NCBI GenBank assembly: GCA_910588825.1
Contig: CAJURF010000102.1
Location: 2,347 to 8,179 of the forward strand
DNA from: an uncultured Lachnospiraceae bacterium
Lineage (GTDB): Bacteria; Bacillota; Clostridia; Lachnospirales; Lachnospiraceae
DNA length: 5,833 nucleotides
Direction of reading: 5' to 3'
Position 1 is the stretch's first letter. Every line of letters begins with the position of its first letter. Below are positions 4,893 to 5,833 of the stretch, in pieces. Both the position numbers and the translations under genes were made by a program. Below the pieces are notes generated by a model that was given only the letters and a program-made list of their open reading frames with translations, did not search any database and had not been told where the DNA came from.

Positions 4893-5833
4893 CAAAATCC
4901 ACCTTCTTCCCATTTTTTAGGCACAAACGTCTCTTTTTTAGGCTCCGGCTCTGGTTCCGGCTGGCCGTCTTCCTGTCCGGCCACATACCCGTCTTCTATA
5001 ATGATGCTGCATTCTTCTCCTGTGCTGACACGGGTGGCAATGGCCTGAAGCCCTTCCGCTTCCAGCCATCTGCTGAATTCGTCCAGGGTGTTGAGGTCCA
5101 TCTGTTCCAGCTTGTCCAGCAGGACAAAGCCGCACTGGGGATTCAGTTTCCGCACAATGGCTGTGGCCACAATCAGCTGTTCTGATCCGGCCATGTTGTC
5201 CCACTTCTGGCCTTTATAAGCCAGCTTTCCCTCCTCCACAGACAACCCTTCCAGGGGAAGGTCCGCATCTTTCAGCAGACTTGTCCTGCTTTTCCTGACG
5301 GTCTCAATCTTCTGGTCCAGGGCCTGGTACTGGTCTTTATATTCTTTCGCTTCTTCCTCCGCCTTTTCTTTGTCCAGGTTCGCCCGTACCCTGCGGTTGA
5401 TTTCTTCAATATCTTCTATATTCTTTTCTAATTCTTCCGTTGATTCGTCCTGTAAATCTTTGACTGACTTTCTGGCTGTGTCCACATCCGCAAGCACACT
5501 GTCCAGCTCCTGGCGCTTTACGGCCAGTTCTTCTGCCAGCTTTGCCACAGCATCTTCCAATGCATCGCGCCTGTTCTGCAGCTGTGCCAGATGGTCCCGC
5601 TTTTTCTGGTTCTCCCCGTTCCTGGCCAGGATTTCCTGCTGCTGTTTTATCAGCTCTGATACTGACATCAGTTCTTCCGGCGCATCCTCATAGTACGGCT
5701 GTTCTTTCGCGTATTTGGCTTTCTGGTCAGCGATGCGGCCGATGGCCAGGCGCTCATTGCACAGTTCTGTTTCCTGTTTATCAAGCGCGGCCAGCTCATT
5801 CCCGATTCCCAGAATCTGCAGAAGAATCTCTGC
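4892..5833 (-). CDS. Coiled-coil SMC/Rad50-like phage ATPase, C-terminal part (N-terminus beyond window)
   Basis: The frame stays open to the window edge, giving 313 visible residues; an internal ATG at 5668 is not the true start because similar coding sequence continues upstream (for example GRIADQKAKYAKEQPYYEDA). The N-terminal Walker A half is therefore outside. Roughly 200 residues of charged heptad-like sequence form a coiled coil. The C-terminal half follows: a signature-like MAGSEQLIVATA (codons 5194-5159), a Walker B-like CGFVLLDKLEQMD (5134-5096) and ATRVSTGEECSIIIEDGY. The tail ends with QPEPEPEPKKETF and WEEGGF. This matches the RecF/SMC-type ATPases that precede Sak4-like genes in Firmicutes phages and are presumed to act in recombination or end processing. 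The usual catalytic Glu after the Walker B Asp is Lys. Its stop overlaps the next start by one base. Confidence 0.8.
   Translation of the reverse strand, partial: AEILLQILGIGNELAALDKQETELCNERLAIGRIADQKAKYAKEQPYYEDAPEELMSVSELIKQQQEILARNGENQKKRDHLAQLQNRRDALEDAVAKLAEELAVKRQELDSVLADVDTARKSVKDLQDESTEELEKNIEDIEEINRRVRANLDKEKAEEEAKEYKDQYQALDQKIETVRKSRTSLLKDADLPLEGLSVEEGKLAYKGQKWDNMAGSEQLIVATAIVRKLNPQCGFVLLDKLEQMDLNTLDEFSRWLEAEGLQAIATRVSTGEECSIIIEDGYVAGQEDGQPEPEPEPKKETFVPKKWEEGGF
4899..4905 (-). promoter_or_regulatory. Ribosome binding site of the Sak4-like gene, inside the upstream reading frame
   Basis: AAGGTGG on the minus strand, within AAGAAGGTGG, lies 6 bases before the ATG at 4892. The same bases encode EEGG near the end of the SMC-like ATPase. 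This decides the start at 4892 against 4913 and implies translational coupling through the TGATG junction. Confidence 0.8.

Noticed and set aside
4938..5204. Minus-strand 88-codon frame inside the SMC-like ATPase gene
   Set aside because: It is an out-of-frame shadow over the Walker B region, rich in His, Gly and Arg without a fold signal.
5666..5668. ATG at 5668 as the start of the SMC-like ATPase
   Set aside because: The frame continues open for 55 more codons to the window edge with family-like sequence, and the Walker A half is still missing, so the true start is outside.

Overview
The window is a densely packed, single-direction gene block. All five genes lie on the minus strand and are transcribed right to left, with gaps of at most 15 bases or overlaps of 1 to 4 bases. 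The gene families, strong AAGGAGG-type Shine-Dalgarno sites and roughly even base composition suggest the DNA replication and recombination module of a temperate tailed phage or prophage from a Gram-positive host, most likely a Clostridia/Lachnospiraceae-type Firmicute. The host assignment is inferred from resemblance, not from a search.

Layout in transcription order (right to left): (1) 5833-4892, the 3' part of a coiled-coil SMC/Rad50-like ATPase, cut by the window edge; (2) 4892-3762, a Sak4-like RecA-core P-loop ATPase with a Pro/Glu/Gln-rich linker and a separate C-terminal domain; (3) 3746-3303, a DUF669 protein, probably an OB-fold single-strand DNA-binding protein; (4) 3306-1720, a DEAH superfamily 2 helicase with a duplicated C-terminal module; (5) 1707-1, a primase-helicase with a PriCT-2 domain, an archaeo-eukaryotic primase (AEP) core and a RepA-like AAA_25 helicase, cut by the window edge. 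No stretch over 15 bases lies outside a coding region. I see no RNA gene, insertion sequence, CRISPR array, terminator or promoter.

The likely joint job is to start and sustain phage DNA synthesis. The DUF669 protein would coat single strands, Sak4 would pair or anneal them, the SMC-like ATPase and DEAH helicase would process ends and branches, and the primase-helicase would prime and unwind. Each ribosome site lies at or inside the end of the preceding gene, so translation is probably coupled.

The most interesting signal is a nearly identical ten-residue peptide (Y-x-EMDWDTPI). It sits at the N-terminus of the DUF669 protein and again in the linker after the PriCT-2 domain of the primase-helicase, which suggests a shared docking motif. 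Other points are a degenerate ATPase active site (LLDKLEQMD), a tandem module in the helicase tail, Pro-Glu linkers in adjacent genes sharing exact DNA words, a start-site correction for the Sak4 gene, and a possible dnaX-like slippery site in the primase gene.
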